Source of the DNA: Desulfonatronovibrio sp.
GTDB taxonomy: Bacteria; Desulfobacterota; Desulfovibrionia; Desulfovibrionales; Desulfonatronovibrionaceae
Reading direction: 5' to 3'
Length of the DNA: 64,000 nucleotides
NCBI GenBank assembly: GCA_003566455.1
Contig: PXDF01000015.1
Location: 1-64,000 of the forward strand
The translations under genes were made by a program, and so were the position numbers. This document shows positions 9,795 to 20,539 of the stretch, piece by piece. The notes under the pieces were generated by a model that was not told the DNA's origin, made no database searches, and saw only the letters and a program-made list of their open reading frames with translations. The first letter of the stretch is position 1, and every line of letters begins with the position of its first letter.

Positions 9795-10385
9795 ATGACC
9801 AAACAAGAATATCGCGAAAAGATGTCCACTCTCAGATACGGGCTTAAACAGGCTGAAGTAACTGTCAGGAGTCAGAAAGTGACGGAAAAATTTTTCAGCC
9901 TTCCCGGATCAGAGGATTATTCTCACTATTTGGTATATCTGCCCATAAATAACGAGGTTGATACCAGGCTTCTTTTATCCAGGCTGTTCAGCCTGGATAA
10001 AAATGTTTATGTTCCCAGATGCCATAGCCATATTCAGGGACGAATGGACTATTTCCGCATCAGTAATTTTTCTGATTTAAGGCAGGGCTACTGCGGAATT
10101 TATGAACCATGCCCTGAGTCATCAGCTCTTTTTTTGAATCAGGCCGAGGCTATGTGCATTCTCCCAGGACTGGCCTTTGACCGAAAGGGATTCAGGCTAG
10201 GGTATGGGCGGGGTTATTTTGACCGTTATCTTAAATTTCTTGATGGGCCCATGCCTGTACTTACTGGTTTTGCTTATGATTTTCAGATTGTTGACTTTTT
10301 GCCTGTTGATGAATGGGATATTCCTGTGCATATGGTTATTACGGATAAGGAAATAATTTTTGCCGAACAACAGGGACTTGCTTGA
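9795..10385 (+). CDS. 5-formyltetrahydrofolate cyclo-ligase
   Basis: PGLAFDRKGFRLGYGRGYFDRYL signature; ATG at 9795 chosen because the ORF-track start at 9744 lies inside the palindromic repeat. Confidence 0.9.
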   Translation: MTKQEYREKMSTLRYGLKQAEVTVRSQKVTEKFFSLPGSEDYSHYLVYLPINNEVDTRLLLSRLFSLDKNVYVPRCHSHIQGRMDYFRISNFSDLRQGYCGIYEPCPESSALFLNQAEAMCILPGLAFDRKGFRLGYGRGYFDRYLKFLDGPMPVLTGFAYDFQIVDFLPVDEWDIPVHMVITDKEIIFAEQQGLA

Positions 10386-10418
10386 AACGCTTGCCCAATT
10401 TTTCATGGTAAGGGGCTT

Positions 10419-11159
10419 TTGTTGAATTTTCTGCACTTCCGGTTTCCAGACACCGATAAGGTAAAATGCGCCTTTGGGACTAGGCTTGGTGGGATAAGCC
10501 AGGGAGCTTTTCATTCAAATAATATTTCATTTGAAGTTGGAGACGTCAGGGAAAATGTGTTCACAAACCGTGAGGCAGCTAGAAAGGAACTGGGCTTTAA
10601 CAGATTCATCGAGCTCAAACAGGTTCATGGCAATGTTATCCATTTTGAAATGGAGGGGGATTATTCAGCAGGATCTGAAGTTGAAGGTGACGGTGTCTTA
10701 ACATCATCTCCGGGAGCGGCTTTGATGATCAAGACCGCTGACTGCCAGCCTGTTTTTTTGGCCCATGAGTCAGGAAGATACATATGCGGCCTGCACATTG
10801 GCTGGCGGGGAAACAGAGCTGATTTTCCAGGAAGCGGAGTCAGGATATTTTGTGATTATTACAATATTATGCCAAAGGATGTTCAGGCTGTTAGGGGTCC
10901 AAGTCTGGGGCCATGCTGCGCAAAGTTTCATGTTTTTGAAGAGCATTGGAGTCAGAGACATGCATCCTACTATAATAAAAAACTCATGACCATGGATTTA
11001 TGGTCCCTGACACAGGATCAGCTCTGTCAGGCCGGAATCCTCTGTGAAAATATTTTTTCCATTGATTTATGTACCAGATGTTCTTCTGATTTATTCTTCT
11101 CCTACCGTGGGGTGAAAAAATGCGGTCGTCAGGGAAGTTATGTATTTCTAAGGACATGA
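10419..11159 (+). CDS. pgeF: Polyphenol oxidase / YfiH-PgeF family (peptidoglycan editing factor-like)
   Basis: LKQVHGNVIHFE, MIKTADCQPVFLA, LHIGWRGN, VRGPSLGPCCAKFHV motifs of the multicopper-oxidase-like laccase-domain family; TTG start likely. Confidence 0.85.
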   Translation: MLNFLHFRFPDTDKVKCAFGTRLGGISQGAFHSNNISFEVGDVRENVFTNREAARKELGFNRFIELKQVHGNVIHFEMEGDYSAGSEVEGDGVLTSSPGAALMIKTADCQPVFLAHESGRYICGLHIGWRGNRADFPGSGVRIFCDYYNIMPKDVQAVRGPSLGPCCAKFHVFEEHWSQRHASYYNKKLMTMDLWSLTQDQLCQAGILCENIFSIDLCTRCSSDLFFSYRGVKKCGRQGSYVFLRT

Positions 11160-11238
11160 TTTTTCAAATGCCAACAGGACGAAATCTAATCGGTTAAATG
11201 GGTGAAAAAGCTTTGTTCGGGTATATGAACTGGATTTG

Positions 11239-12627
11239 CTAGTCAGAGCCAATATCGTAATTTTTCAGCTTGCGGTAAAGATAGCTTCGTTCCAGGCCAA
11301 TGGCTTCGGCCAGTCTGGAAATATTGCCTTCATATTCCTTAAGCTTGGCTTCAAGAAACCAGGCCTCAAACTTTGATCTGGCTTGTTTAAAATCTGTGGG
11401 AAATTCCTCCTCGTTTTTGATGAACCTTTCATCTATCTCCACATCCATGTTTCCATTGAGAATTTCCCTGGGCAAGTGAGCAGGAGTGACCTTAATTCCC
11501 TGATAAAGTATATACAGTCTTTCCACAAAATTTTTCAACTCACGGACATTGCCCGGCCAGGAATAGTTCATGAGTATTTTTATAGTATCATCGGAAAAAA
11601 TCAAAGGCTTGAAATTATGCTCCTGACTCAGCTGCTCAAGAAACTCTTCCAGCAGGATGGGAATATCCTCTTTTCTTTCCCGCAAAGGAGGCAGGTTCAG
11701 AGGGAAAACGTTCAGGCGGTAGTAAAGATCCTCCCGGAAGTTCCCCTTTCTGATCTCCTGGTGCAGGTTCTTGTTGGTAGCAGCAATAACCCTGACATTG
11801 ACGCTGATTGTTTTGTGTCCGCCCACGCGTTCAAAGGTCTGCTCCTGCAGAATCCTCAGGATTTTGGCCTGGGTCTTGAGGCTCATATCCCCGATTTCAT
11901 CCAGAAACAAAGTCCCTCCGTCTGCCAGTTCGAATTTGCCCTGCCTGGGGCCCGTGGCCCCGGTGAATGAGCCCTTTTCATGACCAAAGAGCTCGGACTC
12001 GATGAGCTCTTCAGGTATGGCCGCGCAATTGACCGCCACCAGGGTCTGGTCTGCTCTCTTGCTTCTGAGGTGGATGGAGCGGGCGACGATTTCCTTGCCT
12101 GTTCCATTTTCCCCGGTGATGAGGACCCAAGCCTCGGTAGGAGCCACTTGTTCAATTATCTGTCTCAGTTCATTTATGGCTTTGGATTTACCGGAAATGT
12201 CACGAACAGACAGACTCTTAGTACTCAAACGGAGATTCCTGTTTTCCCTTCTTAATTTGGAGAACTCAAGGGCTTTTTGAGATGTGATGAGAACTTTTTC
12301 CAGGGAAAGGGGTTTTTCTATGAAATCAAAGGCACCTTTCTTAATGGCCTGGACAGCGGTCTGGATATTGCCGTGACCGGATATCATGATGACCGGTATG
12401 TCGGGAAATTTGTCCTGGAGTCTGGTGAGAACCTGGATTCCGTCCATGCCAGGCAGCCAGATGTCCAGGAGGACAAGATCAACGGATCGACTTATGGCTG
12501 CCAGACCATTTTCTCCGCTTTCAGCGTCCACTACATCATAACCTTCGTCCTCAAGAATTCCTCGAAGAGACAGGCGAATGTCATCTTCGTCATCAATTAT
12601 CATTACTCTGGCTGCAGTTCTGGTCAT
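11239..12627 (-). CDS. Sigma-54-dependent response regulator, NtrC/NtrX-like
   Basis: Receiver domain (VMIIDDEDDIRLSLRG, VDLVLLDIWLPGMDG), GENGTGKEIVARSIH, ESELFGHEKGSFTGA (sigma-54 GAFTGA-type loop), Fis HTH at the C-terminus; start at MTRTAARV. Confidence 0.93.
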   Translation of the reverse strand: MTRTAARVMIIDDEDDIRLSLRGILEDEGYDVVDAESGENGLAAISRSVDLVLLDIWLPGMDGIQVLTRLQDKFPDIPVIMISGHGNIQTAVQAIKKGAFDFIEKPLSLEKVLITSQKALEFSKLRRENRNLRLSTKSLSVRDISGKSKAINELRQIIEQVAPTEAWVLITGENGTGKEIVARSIHLRSKRADQTLVAVNCAAIPEELIESELFGHEKGSFTGATGPRQGKFELADGGTLFLDEIGDMSLKTQAKILRILQEQTFERVGGHKTISVNVRVIAATNKNLHQEIRKGNFREDLYYRLNVFPLNLPPLRERKEDIPILLEEFLEQLSQEHNFKPLIFSDDTIKILMNYSWPGNVRELKNFVERLYILYQGIKVTPAHLPREILNGNMDVEIDERFIKNEEEFPTDFKQARSKFEAWFLEAKLKEYEGNISRLAEAIGLERSYLYRKLKNYDIGSD

Positions 12628-12995
12628 TGTGCTATATGGTAATCTGGTTTTTAGGGTTAGTTGCAAGGTAAAAGCGCAAGACTTTTTCAAAGTGCATCAT
12701 TTGGATTTTTATAAAAATCAGTGCTGAATAAGTACCTTGTTACGTAATTTTTGTGGCTTGATCAAGGAAATTGGTAAAAGTCTTCCGGCGTATTTTTATC
12801 TTGTGCTGATTGAATAAAAACTTTGATTAATAAATGTGTTTTTTTTATGGTTTACGAATACACTGTGACTTAAAGGTTCAGACCGGCTGACTCCAGGTTT
12901 GAAAAGTTGGTCAAAGCGTTGCGGGTCACCTCATTGTCTCGCCCTTGGAGCGATCAAGGTCACAGTCTTAAAACCAAAGTTTAACGGAGGTTAGT

Positions 12996-15900
12996 TTGGA
13001 TATTTCAGTCAGGTCCAGATTTCAGGAGCATGACGCCTGTGCGATCATAGCCTTTATTGATAAGCGGGGCAAGGATACTCATGCCAATATTATCCGGACC
13101 ATAGAAGCCCTGAAAAAAATGGCCCATCGTTCAGGAGATATAAATGATGAGGGAGACGGCTGCGGAATCATGATTGATATCCCCCGGGAACTTTGGAGCC
13201 GAAGATTGCATGACGCGGGCTTATCTCCACATTTGGCTGATTCCAGCGGTTTTTTCGTGGGTCACTTTATCCTTCCGCATGCATTCAGGGCCAACGCCCA
13301 GGAGATTTTTAAAACAGTAAACCGGTTATTTGATCAGCACAGTCTGGATATTGTTCTGGATCTTAAACAGAATACCAATGACGAAGAATTGGGGCCCATG
13401 GCCAGGTCTGAAACTCCTTTTTTCTGGCAGGTTTCCGGTCTTGTCCGCCAGAATGTAAGGATTTCTCCAGGGGAACTGCTGTTTAACGCGCAAATGGAAA
13501 TCGAGTCTCAGCTGCCAGAGCTGCATATTGCTTCACTTTCTCTGCAGAGCGTGGTGTATAAAGTGCGAGGTGTTCCTGAACTTCTGCAGAGGGTTTATCC
13601 CGACCTCAGAGATCCTCTTGCAGGTTCAAGGATCTGTCTTGGTCACAGCCGATATTCAACCAATACCCTTCCTACAGTGGAAAGGGCTCAGCCTTTTTCC
13701 CTTCTGGCCCATAACGGAGAAATAAACCCCATTGAACGCCTTCGCTGTGCCTCCCGCAATCTTGTAATAGAGCCGGTGCCGGGAGGAAGTGACTCCCAGG
13801 ATCTTAACCGGGTAGTTGAAGGTCTTATAAATAAGCATGGATTTGATCCATTGGAAGCCTTTGCCATGGTTTTTCCGGCTGTTCATAGTGAAGTGCGTCA
13901 ATATCCGGATGACTTGCGGAAAGTCTATGACTTTTATCGCTGGTTTTTTCCTCCTTCAGCTCAGGGACCCGCGGCCATCATTGCCCGGCACGGCGACGTA
14001 TGCATAGGAAGCGTGGACGCCCTCGGACTGCGTCCTCTGTGGATTGGAGAAAGTGACTATAATTACTATCTGTCTTCTGAAAAAGGAGTAGTTGATCTCG
14101 AAGATACTGCTGCTGATCCAAAACCTCTTGCTCCAGGAGAAAAAGTCGCAATTCTTTCAGTACAGGGAAGAAGGGCCGTGGTCTTTGATTATCAGTCCTA
14201 TCAGCGTCAACTGGTGAGGCTTGCACAGACCGGTAAAGGCCTGCTGAAACAGATTGAGGCTTTTTATCGAGAAATCCCCAAGCATAAAGGAGAAAAAATC
14301 CGCCTGGAAAGCATCCTGGACAATGCCCGGAATCGATTGTCTCCGGGAGAACTGGTCAGGGATAATTATCTGGCGGCTCTGGGGTGGCTCAAGTATGACG
14401 TGGACATACGTAAAAAAACCGCGACATTGGGCAGCGCAGTTATCGGCTCCATGGGCTATCAGGGACCTCTGGCCTGTTTCAATATAGACGGGTTGCCAAA
14501 TATTTCTGAATATTTCAAAGAGAATGTGGCTGTGGTGACCAATCCAGCTATTGACCGGGAAAGAGAAGCTGATCATTTTACCACTCGGTGTATACTTGGA
14601 GACCGTCCTGATTCCCGGTTCAGACGGTCTTCCCGTTGCGTTGGACTTGAACTGCGAACTCCTCTTCTCCTTGGAGGGTGTCTGGATGACCGGGTCTGCC
14701 CTTCGGCCCTCAAAGGACTGGCCGAGGAATTTGGCACACAAACCATCGACGATGTGCTTAATTTTTTCACAGCCCAGGGCCTCGACCTGAGAAGAGTGGG
14801 GCTGCTCGACGCTACCTTTGATCCAGAAACCGGTCTTGAAAAAAGGCTTGCTGAGCTTTGTCTGGAGTTGTGTGCAGCAATAGAGCAGGGCACGGTGCTC
14901 GTTGTTCTGGATGATTTCCTGAGTTTTTCCAATGAAAAAGTATTTATTGATCCAATATTGTCATTAGCCTTTGTTGCAAACTACCTGGAAGAAAATGGTC
15001 TAAGGCGACGCTGCTCCATAATAGTCAGGTCAGGTGCTGTGCGCAATCTGCATGATATCATGTGTCTGCTGGGACTTGGGGCTGACGCTATAAATCCCTA
15101 CATGATCTGGCGCATGGCCAGGGAGCATTCCTCAGAGTCCCGTCCTCCTGAAACAGTCATTCGCACCACCATGGATGTTCTGCAGAAAGGCATGGAAAAG
15201 GTCATGTCCACCATGGGCATACATGAGCTTTGCGGATATGGAAGGATATTTTCTACCATTGGTTTGTCCGAGGAACTGAGTAGTATTTTCAGATGTCCAA
15301 ATTTCTGTGGTTCTCATAATGCAGGGCTGACCTTTGCCGGTCTGGAAGAAACTGCGAAAAAACGTCTGGTTAAGGCTGGGTCAAAAGGGGCGGGGTTGTG
15401 GAAAACTCCATCCAGAAACACCAGGGTCGGCCGGGGGTTGCGCAAAGCGGCCACTGGAGTCGCAGGCTTCAGGGAAATGTCCCAGGAGATCAAGTCCATT
15501 GAAACGGAAAGTCCCATTGCCTTCAGGCATGCCCTTGATTTTTGCCCTTTGCCGGGATCACAGGCTGTAGCTATGGGAGATGTGGATATTTCCGCGGGCA
15601 CCCATTCCATGCCTTTGATCATTCCGGCCATGAGTTTCGGATCTCAGGGAGAAAACTCTTTTAGAACCTATGCTGAAGCAGCCAGGATTTTGAATATTTT
15701 GTGCATAAATGGTGAAGGTGGAGAAATTCCTGACATGCTTGGGAAGTACAGGCATAACCGGGGACAGCAGATCGCTTCGGGTCGTTTTGGCGTTCACATG
15801 GCCTTTCTCAATTCAGTTGATTTTCTGGAAATCAAGATTGGACAAGGGGCCAAGCCTGGTGAAGGAGGGCATCTTCCCGGACAAAAAGTTACGGAAATGG

Positions 15901-17564
15901 TTGCCATGGCCAGGCATTGCAAGCCGGGAATAGCCCTTATTTCACCCTCAAATAACCATGATATTTATTCAATTGAGGACCTTGCCCAGATTATCACTGA
16001 ATTAAAGACAGCAAATCCCATAGCCCGTGTTTCAGTAAAGATTCCTGTTACAAGTGGCGTGGGCACCATTGCCGTGGGGGTTGCCAAGGCTGGTGCGGAT
16101 ATCGTCAATATATCCGGATTTGACGGAGGGACAGGAGCGGCAAGGGAGCATAGCAAGAAATACGTAGGCCTGCCGGCGGAAATAGGTGTCAGTCATGCCC
16201 ACAGGGCTCTGGTGGAGTCCGGCCTGCGTTTTGGAATGGAAATCTGGTGTGATGGCGGTATGAGAAGCGGGACTGATGTCCTGAAGATGATTCTTTTAGG
16301 GGCTGACCGGGTGGGATTGGGCACAGCAGCCCTGATGGGAATTGGATGTATCAGTTGTCAGCGCTGCCACCTTGATACATGTCCCCGTGGAATATCCACC
16401 CAGGTTAAAACCAGGAGCGAGGCAGATAAACGCGGGATTAAGGGTTTTGAGCCGATTCAGAGCGCCGCTGAGACTGGAAATCTTGTCCGCCTGCTGACCT
16501 GCATTGGAGAGGAGATTCGCTTCATCATGGCAGAGATTGGAATTACCAGGATCAAGGATGCTGTGGGAAGGACCGATTTATTAAAACAGATCTCCTTTCA
16601 CAAGGATGTTTTTCTGGATGAAATTCTTGCTCCACCATCTGTATGCGGAACTTCAGGGCCGGCCGGATCAACGCGTATGGCAAGAAAACCACTTAATTAT
16701 CTGACAAAACTGGTGTCGGATATATCACTGGACGAGTTTGTTGATGAGGAAACAAGAGAGGTTCGCTATACTGATCAATATGTTAGAAGCGTTGATCGGG
16801 CCATGGGAACCTATCTGGCAGGGGCAGTAGTTCGCCGGTTTGGAGACTCTGGCGGACGCGGTTTCAGGCTGAGGCTTGATTCATCAGTGCCTGGAAACGG
16901 GCTTTGCGCCTTTAATATTCAAGGAATCGAAATTATTGTGGATGGGGGAGCCCAGGATGGGACAGGCAAAAGCAGTTTCGGTGGAACATGCGCGATATTT
17001 AAAGGCGCCAACCTGATGGGAAGAAGGATAGATGGCTCCACTGGCAAGAGTTTCGCATATGGAGCCATATCCGGAATGCTCATGGTTCAGAATTTTGCTG
17101 ATTCCAGGGCCTGCATCAGAATGTCCGGGGCAGACGCGGTCTTTGGAGCCCGGATTACATCCAGGGTGGGCGATGAATACGGCAATCTGGCTGCCAGGTC
17201 TCACTTGAAGGGCTTTGCTTTTGAATACATGACTGGAGGGAGGGCTGTGGTCCTTGGAGATCCCGGCCCCTGGATTTGTTCAGGAATGACTGGTGGGGTT
17301 ATTTATCTGTGTCTTTATCCAGAATTTGATTTTACTTTGAAATCCATTGAACGCCGCCTGGCTGTGGGCGCGGATGTCGCCATCATGGAGGTGGATTCAG
17401 ATGGCCTGATTGAAATCAGCCAACTTCTTTCCGCTTACATATCCGGACTCAGGTCAACCTTCCAGGCAGGTGAGGCGCAGGAAGTGGAAGCTCTTATGAA
17501 TGAAGCGGATAAACGTTTTGTAATGATTGTGCCCGCGCATAGAAACCCGCCTGAGGCTGAGTAG
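12996..17564 (+). CDS. gltB: Glutamate synthase, large subunit-type (GATase2 + GOGAT central + FMN + GXGXG domains)
   Basis: EHDACAIIAF N-terminal Cys region, LGHSRYSTNT, FGSQGENSFRTYAEA, PGEGGHLPGQKV, CISCQRCHLDTCPRG Fe-S motif, GXGXG C-terminal repeats; TTG start. Confidence 0.93.
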   Translation: MDISVRSRFQEHDACAIIAFIDKRGKDTHANIIRTIEALKKMAHRSGDINDEGDGCGIMIDIPRELWSRRLHDAGLSPHLADSSGFFVGHFILPHAFRANAQEIFKTVNRLFDQHSLDIVLDLKQNTNDEELGPMARSETPFFWQVSGLVRQNVRISPGELLFNAQMEIESQLPELHIASLSLQSVVYKVRGVPELLQRVYPDLRDPLAGSRICLGHSRYSTNTLPTVERAQPFSLLAHNGEINPIERLRCASRNLVIEPVPGGSDSQDLNRVVEGLINKHGFDPLEAFAMVFPAVHSEVRQYPDDLRKVYDFYRWFFPPSAQGPAAIIARHGDVCIGSVDALGLRPLWIGESDYNYYLSSEKGVVDLEDTAADPKPLAPGEKVAILSVQGRRAVVFDYQSYQRQLVRLAQTGKGLLKQIEAFYREIPKHKGEKIRLESILDNARNRLSPGELVRDNYLAALGWLKYDVDIRKKTATLGSAVIGSMGYQGPLACFNIDGLPNISEYFKENVAVVTNPAIDREREADHFTTRCILGDRPDSRFRRSSRCVGLELRTPLLLGGCLDDRVCPSALKGLAEEFGTQTIDDVLNFFTAQGLDLRRVGLLDATFDPETGLEKRLAELCLELCAAIEQGTVLVVLDDFLSFSNEKVFIDPILSLAFVANYLEENGLRRRCSIIVRSGAVRNLHDIMCLLGLGADAINPYMIWRMAREHSSESRPPETVIRTTMDVLQKGMEKVMSTMGIHELCGYGRIFSTIGLSEELSSIFRCPNFCGSHNAGLTFAGLEETAKKRLVKAGSKGAGLWKTPSRNTRVGRGLRKAATGVAGFREMSQEIKSIETESPIAFRHALDFCPLPGSQAVAMGDVDISAGTHSMPLIIPAMSFGSQGENSFRTYAEAARILNILCINGEGGEIPDMLGKYRHNRGQQIASGRFGVHMAFLNSVDFLEIKIGQGAKPGEGGHLPGQKVTEMVAMARHCKPGIALISPSNNHDIYSIEDLAQIITELKTANPIARVSVKIPVTSGVGTIAVGVAKAGADIVNISGFDGGTGAAREHSKKYVGLPAEIGVSHAHRALVESGLRFGMEIWCDGGMRSGTDVLKMILLGADRVGLGTAALMGIGCISCQRCHLDTCPRGISTQVKTRSEADKRGIKGFEPIQSAAETGNLVRLLTCIGEEIRFIMAEIGITRIKDAVGRTDLLKQISFHKDVFLDEILAPPSVCGTSGPAGSTRMARKPLNYLTKLVSDISLDEFVDEETREVRYTDQYVRSVDRAMGTYLAGAVVRRFGDSGGRGFRLRLDSSVPGNGLCAFNIQGIEIIVDGGAQDGTGKSSFGGTCAIFKGANLMGRRIDGSTGKSFAYGAISGMLMVQNFADSRACIRMSGADAVFGARITSRVGDEYGNLAARSHLKGFAFEYMTGGRAVVLGDPGPWICSGMTGGVIYLCLYPEFDFTLKSIERRLAVGADVAIMEVDSDGLIEISQLLSAYISGLRSTFQAGEAQEVEALMNEADKRFVMIVPAHRNPPEAE

Positions 17565-17632
17565 CCGGCATTTGACTTTTCATGGGCTTATCAATAACTT
17601 TTTTTACTGATTACCATAAGGAGACAAGCATT

Positions 17633-18892
17633 TTGGCAAAAACATTAGCTCAGAAAATTCTGCAAAGACACAGCCTGGATGAAGTCGGGACTGCGGGACA
17701 GATTGTTTGCTGTAAAACAAGCATGGTCCTGGCCAATGACATTACCGCTCCCCTGGCTATTGATTCCTTCAGGAAAATGGGTGCCGGAAAGGTTTTTGAC
17801 AGACAAAAGGTGGCTCTGGTGTGCGACCATTTTACTCCCAACAAGGATATTGATTCCGCGGAACAGGTCAAAAAGGTCCGGGAATTTGCCAGGGAAATGG
17901 GCATAGTGCATTATTATGAAGGAGGAAATGTTGGCGTGGAACACGCCCTGTTGCCTGAACTGGGCATGGTTGGACCTGGAGATATTGTTGTGGGCGCGGA
18001 CAGCCATACCTGCACTTATGGCGGACTGGGGGCCTTTGCCACCGGCATGGGCAGTACTGATATCGCCGCTGCAATGGCCCTTGGAGAGACATGGTTCAAG
18101 GTTCCAGAAACTATAAAGGTCAATATTATTGGCAATCTGGATAAATATACTACACCCAAGGACCTCATTTTATATCTAATTGGTATAATCGGAGTGGATG
18201 GGGCTCTTTACCGGGCGCTTGAATTTACTGGCTCAATAGTTGATGAAATGGAAATTGAGGGCAGGATGACCATGGCCAATATGGCCATTGAAGCGGGAGG
18301 GAAAGCTGGATTGTTTCCTGCTGATGACAAAACCGTGGCTTATTGCCTCGAAAAGGGGTTTGAAAACCCTGAAAAGATTTTTTCAGATGATGGAGCATTA
18401 TACTGCCGTGAAGTAAAAATTGATGTCACTGGAATGAGTCCGCAGGTTGCCTGCCCCCATCTGCCGGACAACGTGAAGGCGGTTGATGAACTGGAACGGG
18501 TAAAGGTGGACCAGGTTGTTCTTGGTTCATGCACCAACGGACGGATAACAGATCTTCGACAGGCCGCCGAGATTCTAAAGGGTCGTAAAGTAAACAGGGA
18601 TGTGCGATTCATCGTGCTGCCTGCCACCCCCAAAATATTTGAGCAGGCCCTGGAAGAGGGTTTGATCAATATTTTCATAAAAGCCGGCGCAATAGTCGGC
18701 CCCCCTACATGTGGACCTTGTCTGGGCGGACATATGGGCATCCTGGCCTCTGGAGAAAGATGCCTTGCCACTACCAATCGTAACTTCAAGGGACGAATGG
18801 GCAGTCTTGACAGCGAAGTTTATCTTGGATCGCCAATGGTGGCCGCGGCCACGGCTATTGCAGGGGAAATAATTCATCCCGGCAAGGTGTAA
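17633..18892 (+). CDS. leuC: 3-isopropylmalate dehydratase large subunit
   Basis: VCDHFTPNKD, GADSHTCTYGGLGAFATGMGSTD, LGSCTNGRITDL, PTCGPCLGGHMG aconitase-fold Fe-S Cys ligands. Confidence 0.93.
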   Translation: MAKTLAQKILQRHSLDEVGTAGQIVCCKTSMVLANDITAPLAIDSFRKMGAGKVFDRQKVALVCDHFTPNKDIDSAEQVKKVREFAREMGIVHYYEGGNVGVEHALLPELGMVGPGDIVVGADSHTCTYGGLGAFATGMGSTDIAAAMALGETWFKVPETIKVNIIGNLDKYTTPKDLILYLIGIIGVDGALYRALEFTGSIVDEMEIEGRMTMANMAIEAGGKAGLFPADDKTVAYCLEKGFENPEKIFSDDGALYCREVKIDVTGMSPQVACPHLPDNVKAVDELERVKVDQVVLGSCTNGRITDLRQAAEILKGRKVNRDVRFIVLPATPKIFEQALEEGLINIFIKAGAIVGPPTCGPCLGGHMGILASGERCLATTNRNFKGRMGSLDSEVYLGSPMVAAATAIAGEIIHPGKV

Positions 18893-18916
18893 AAACAACA
18901 ACTAACCGGAGATATT

Positions 18917-19408
18917 ATGAAATACACGGGAAAAGCTCATAAAGTCGGAGACCATATAGATACAGACGCCATTATTCCCGCCAGGTTCCTGGTGACTTCT
19001 GATCCTGTGGAGCTTGGGAAAAAATGTTTTGAAGGCCTTGAGCAGGGATGGGCCAGCAGAATCAATAATGGAGACATACTGGTGGGGGGAAAGAACTTTG
19101 GCTGCGGTTCTTCCAGAGAACATGCGCCAATAGCTATTATTGGATCAGGAATGCCCGCGGTCATTGCCCACAGTTTTGCAAGGATTTTTTATCGCAATGG
19201 CTTTAATATGGGACTGGTGCTTCTGGAGATAGGGGATGACACTGGAAAGATAAGTGATGGTGACCAGCTGGAGGTTGACGCCAGCACCGGTGAAATCAAA
19301 AACCTTACAACAGGCGATATAATCAAAAGTCTCCCTGTTCCTGAGTTTATGGCGGACATTCTGTCTAAGGGCGGTCTTGTCAATTATGTGAGGGGCAAGG
19401 TTGCATAG
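18917..19408 (+). CDS. leuD: 3-isopropylmalate dehydratase small subunit
   Basis: [33 protein letters not shown]; directly after leuC. Confidence 0.95.
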   Translation: MKYTGKAHKVGDHIDTDAIIPARFLVTSDPVELGKKCFEGLEQGWASRINNGDILVGGKNFGCGSSREHAPIAIIGSGMPAVIAHSFARIFYRNGFNMGLVLLEIGDDTGKISDGDQLEVDASTGEIKNLTTGDIIKSLPVPEFMADILSKGGLVNYVRGKVA

Positions 19409-19453
19409 ATTTGCGCATGAATCAGGCGCTTTTTATATTGAAAGGAATAAAAC

Positions 19454-20530
19454 ATGAAAATGAAAATATGCGTGTTGCCGGGAGATGGAATCGGAGTGGA
19501 GATCATGGCCCAGGCGGAAAAGATCCTGGGAAGAATAACTGAGGTTTTCGGACATGAGATTGAGATTGATTACGGGCTTATAGGTGGAGCAGCCATAGAT
19601 GAAAAGGGAAGTCCCCTGCCCACGGATACCATAGAAATCTGTCGGAATAGGGACGCAATTCTCCTTGGTGCTGTGGGAGGACCAAAGTGGGATGAGATAG
19701 ACAAGTCTATTCGTCCTGAAAAGGGGCTTCTCGGAATCAGAAAGGAGTTTGATCTTTTCGCCAACCTGCGTCCCGCCATATTGTTTCCTGAACTTAAAGA
19801 CGCGTCTCTTCTAAGACCGGACATCGTTGATAAAGGGATCGATTTGCTGGTTATCAGGGAGTTGACCAGTGGTATCTATTTTGGAGAACCAAGGGGTGAA
19901 GAAATCAGAAACGGCCAGAGAGTGGCCTTCAATACGATGATTTATTCAGAGGATGAGATCAGGCGGGTGGCAAAGGTAGCTTTTGAGGCCGCCCGTAAAA
20001 GAGCCTACAGGGTCTGTTCAGTGGACAAGGCAAATGTTCTGGATGTTTCCCAATTATGGAGGGAAGTGGTCATAGATACTGCAAAAGTTTATCCTGATGT
20101 CCAGCTGAATCATCTCTACGTTGATAACGCAGCCATGCAGCTGGTCCGGGACCCTTCTCAGTTTGACGTGATTCTTACTTCCAACCTTTTTGGGGACATT
20201 CTTTCGGATGAGGCCGCGGTTATTACCGGGTCACTGGGGATGCTGCCATCGGCTTCCATGGGTCAGAAAAAACCGGACCTTTATGAGCCCATTCATGGTT
20301 CTGCCCCTGACATTGCAGGCAGGGATCTGGCCAATCCTCTGGCCACGATTCTTTCAGTGGCCATGATGTTCAAATATACCTTTTCTCTGGACAAAGAAGC
20401 AAGGGCTGTTGAAGAAGCTGTTCAAAAGGTCCTGGCGCAGAATTTTCGGACCGGAGACATCATGTCTCCCGGCATGATACGGGTGGGATGCAATGAAATG
20501 GGAGAACTGGTGGTCAGGGAGATTGGTTGA
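19454..20530 (+). CDS. leuB: 3-isopropylmalate dehydrogenase
   Basis: [84 protein letters not shown]. Confidence 0.96.
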   Translation: MKMKICVLPGDGIGVEIMAQAEKILGRITEVFGHEIEIDYGLIGGAAIDEKGSPLPTDTIEICRNRDAILLGAVGGPKWDEIDKSIRPEKGLLGIRKEFDLFANLRPAILFPELKDASLLRPDIVDKGIDLLVIRELTSGIYFGEPRGEEIRNGQRVAFNTMIYSEDEIRRVAKVAFEAARKRAYRVCSVDKANVLDVSQLWREVVIDTAKVYPDVQLNHLYVDNAAMQLVRDPSQFDVILTSNLFGDILSDEAAVITGSLGMLPSASMGQKKPDLYEPIHGSAPDIAGRDLANPLATILSVAMMFKYTFSLDKEARAVEEAVQKVLAQNFRTGDIMSPGMIRVGCNEMGELVVREIG

Positions 20531-20539
20531 CTATCAACC
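20525..20539. terminator. Small bidirectional hairpin formed by the two convergent stop codons (leuB and ttuA-like)
   Basis: GGTTGA-CTA-TCAACC perfect 6-bp stem, followed on the + strand by GTTTT. Confidence 0.45.

Noticed and set aside
11383-11970. 195-aa plus-strand ORF inside the NtrC-like regulator
   Set aside because: Shadow ORF of the conserved AAA+ region on the opposite strand. The corresponding ORFs antisense to the second sigma-54 activator (39494-40011) were dismissed for the same reason.
14157-14741. 194-aa minus-strand ORF inside gltB
   Set aside because: Fully antisense to a strongly supported coding sequence; no recognisable motifs. Typical shadow ORF.
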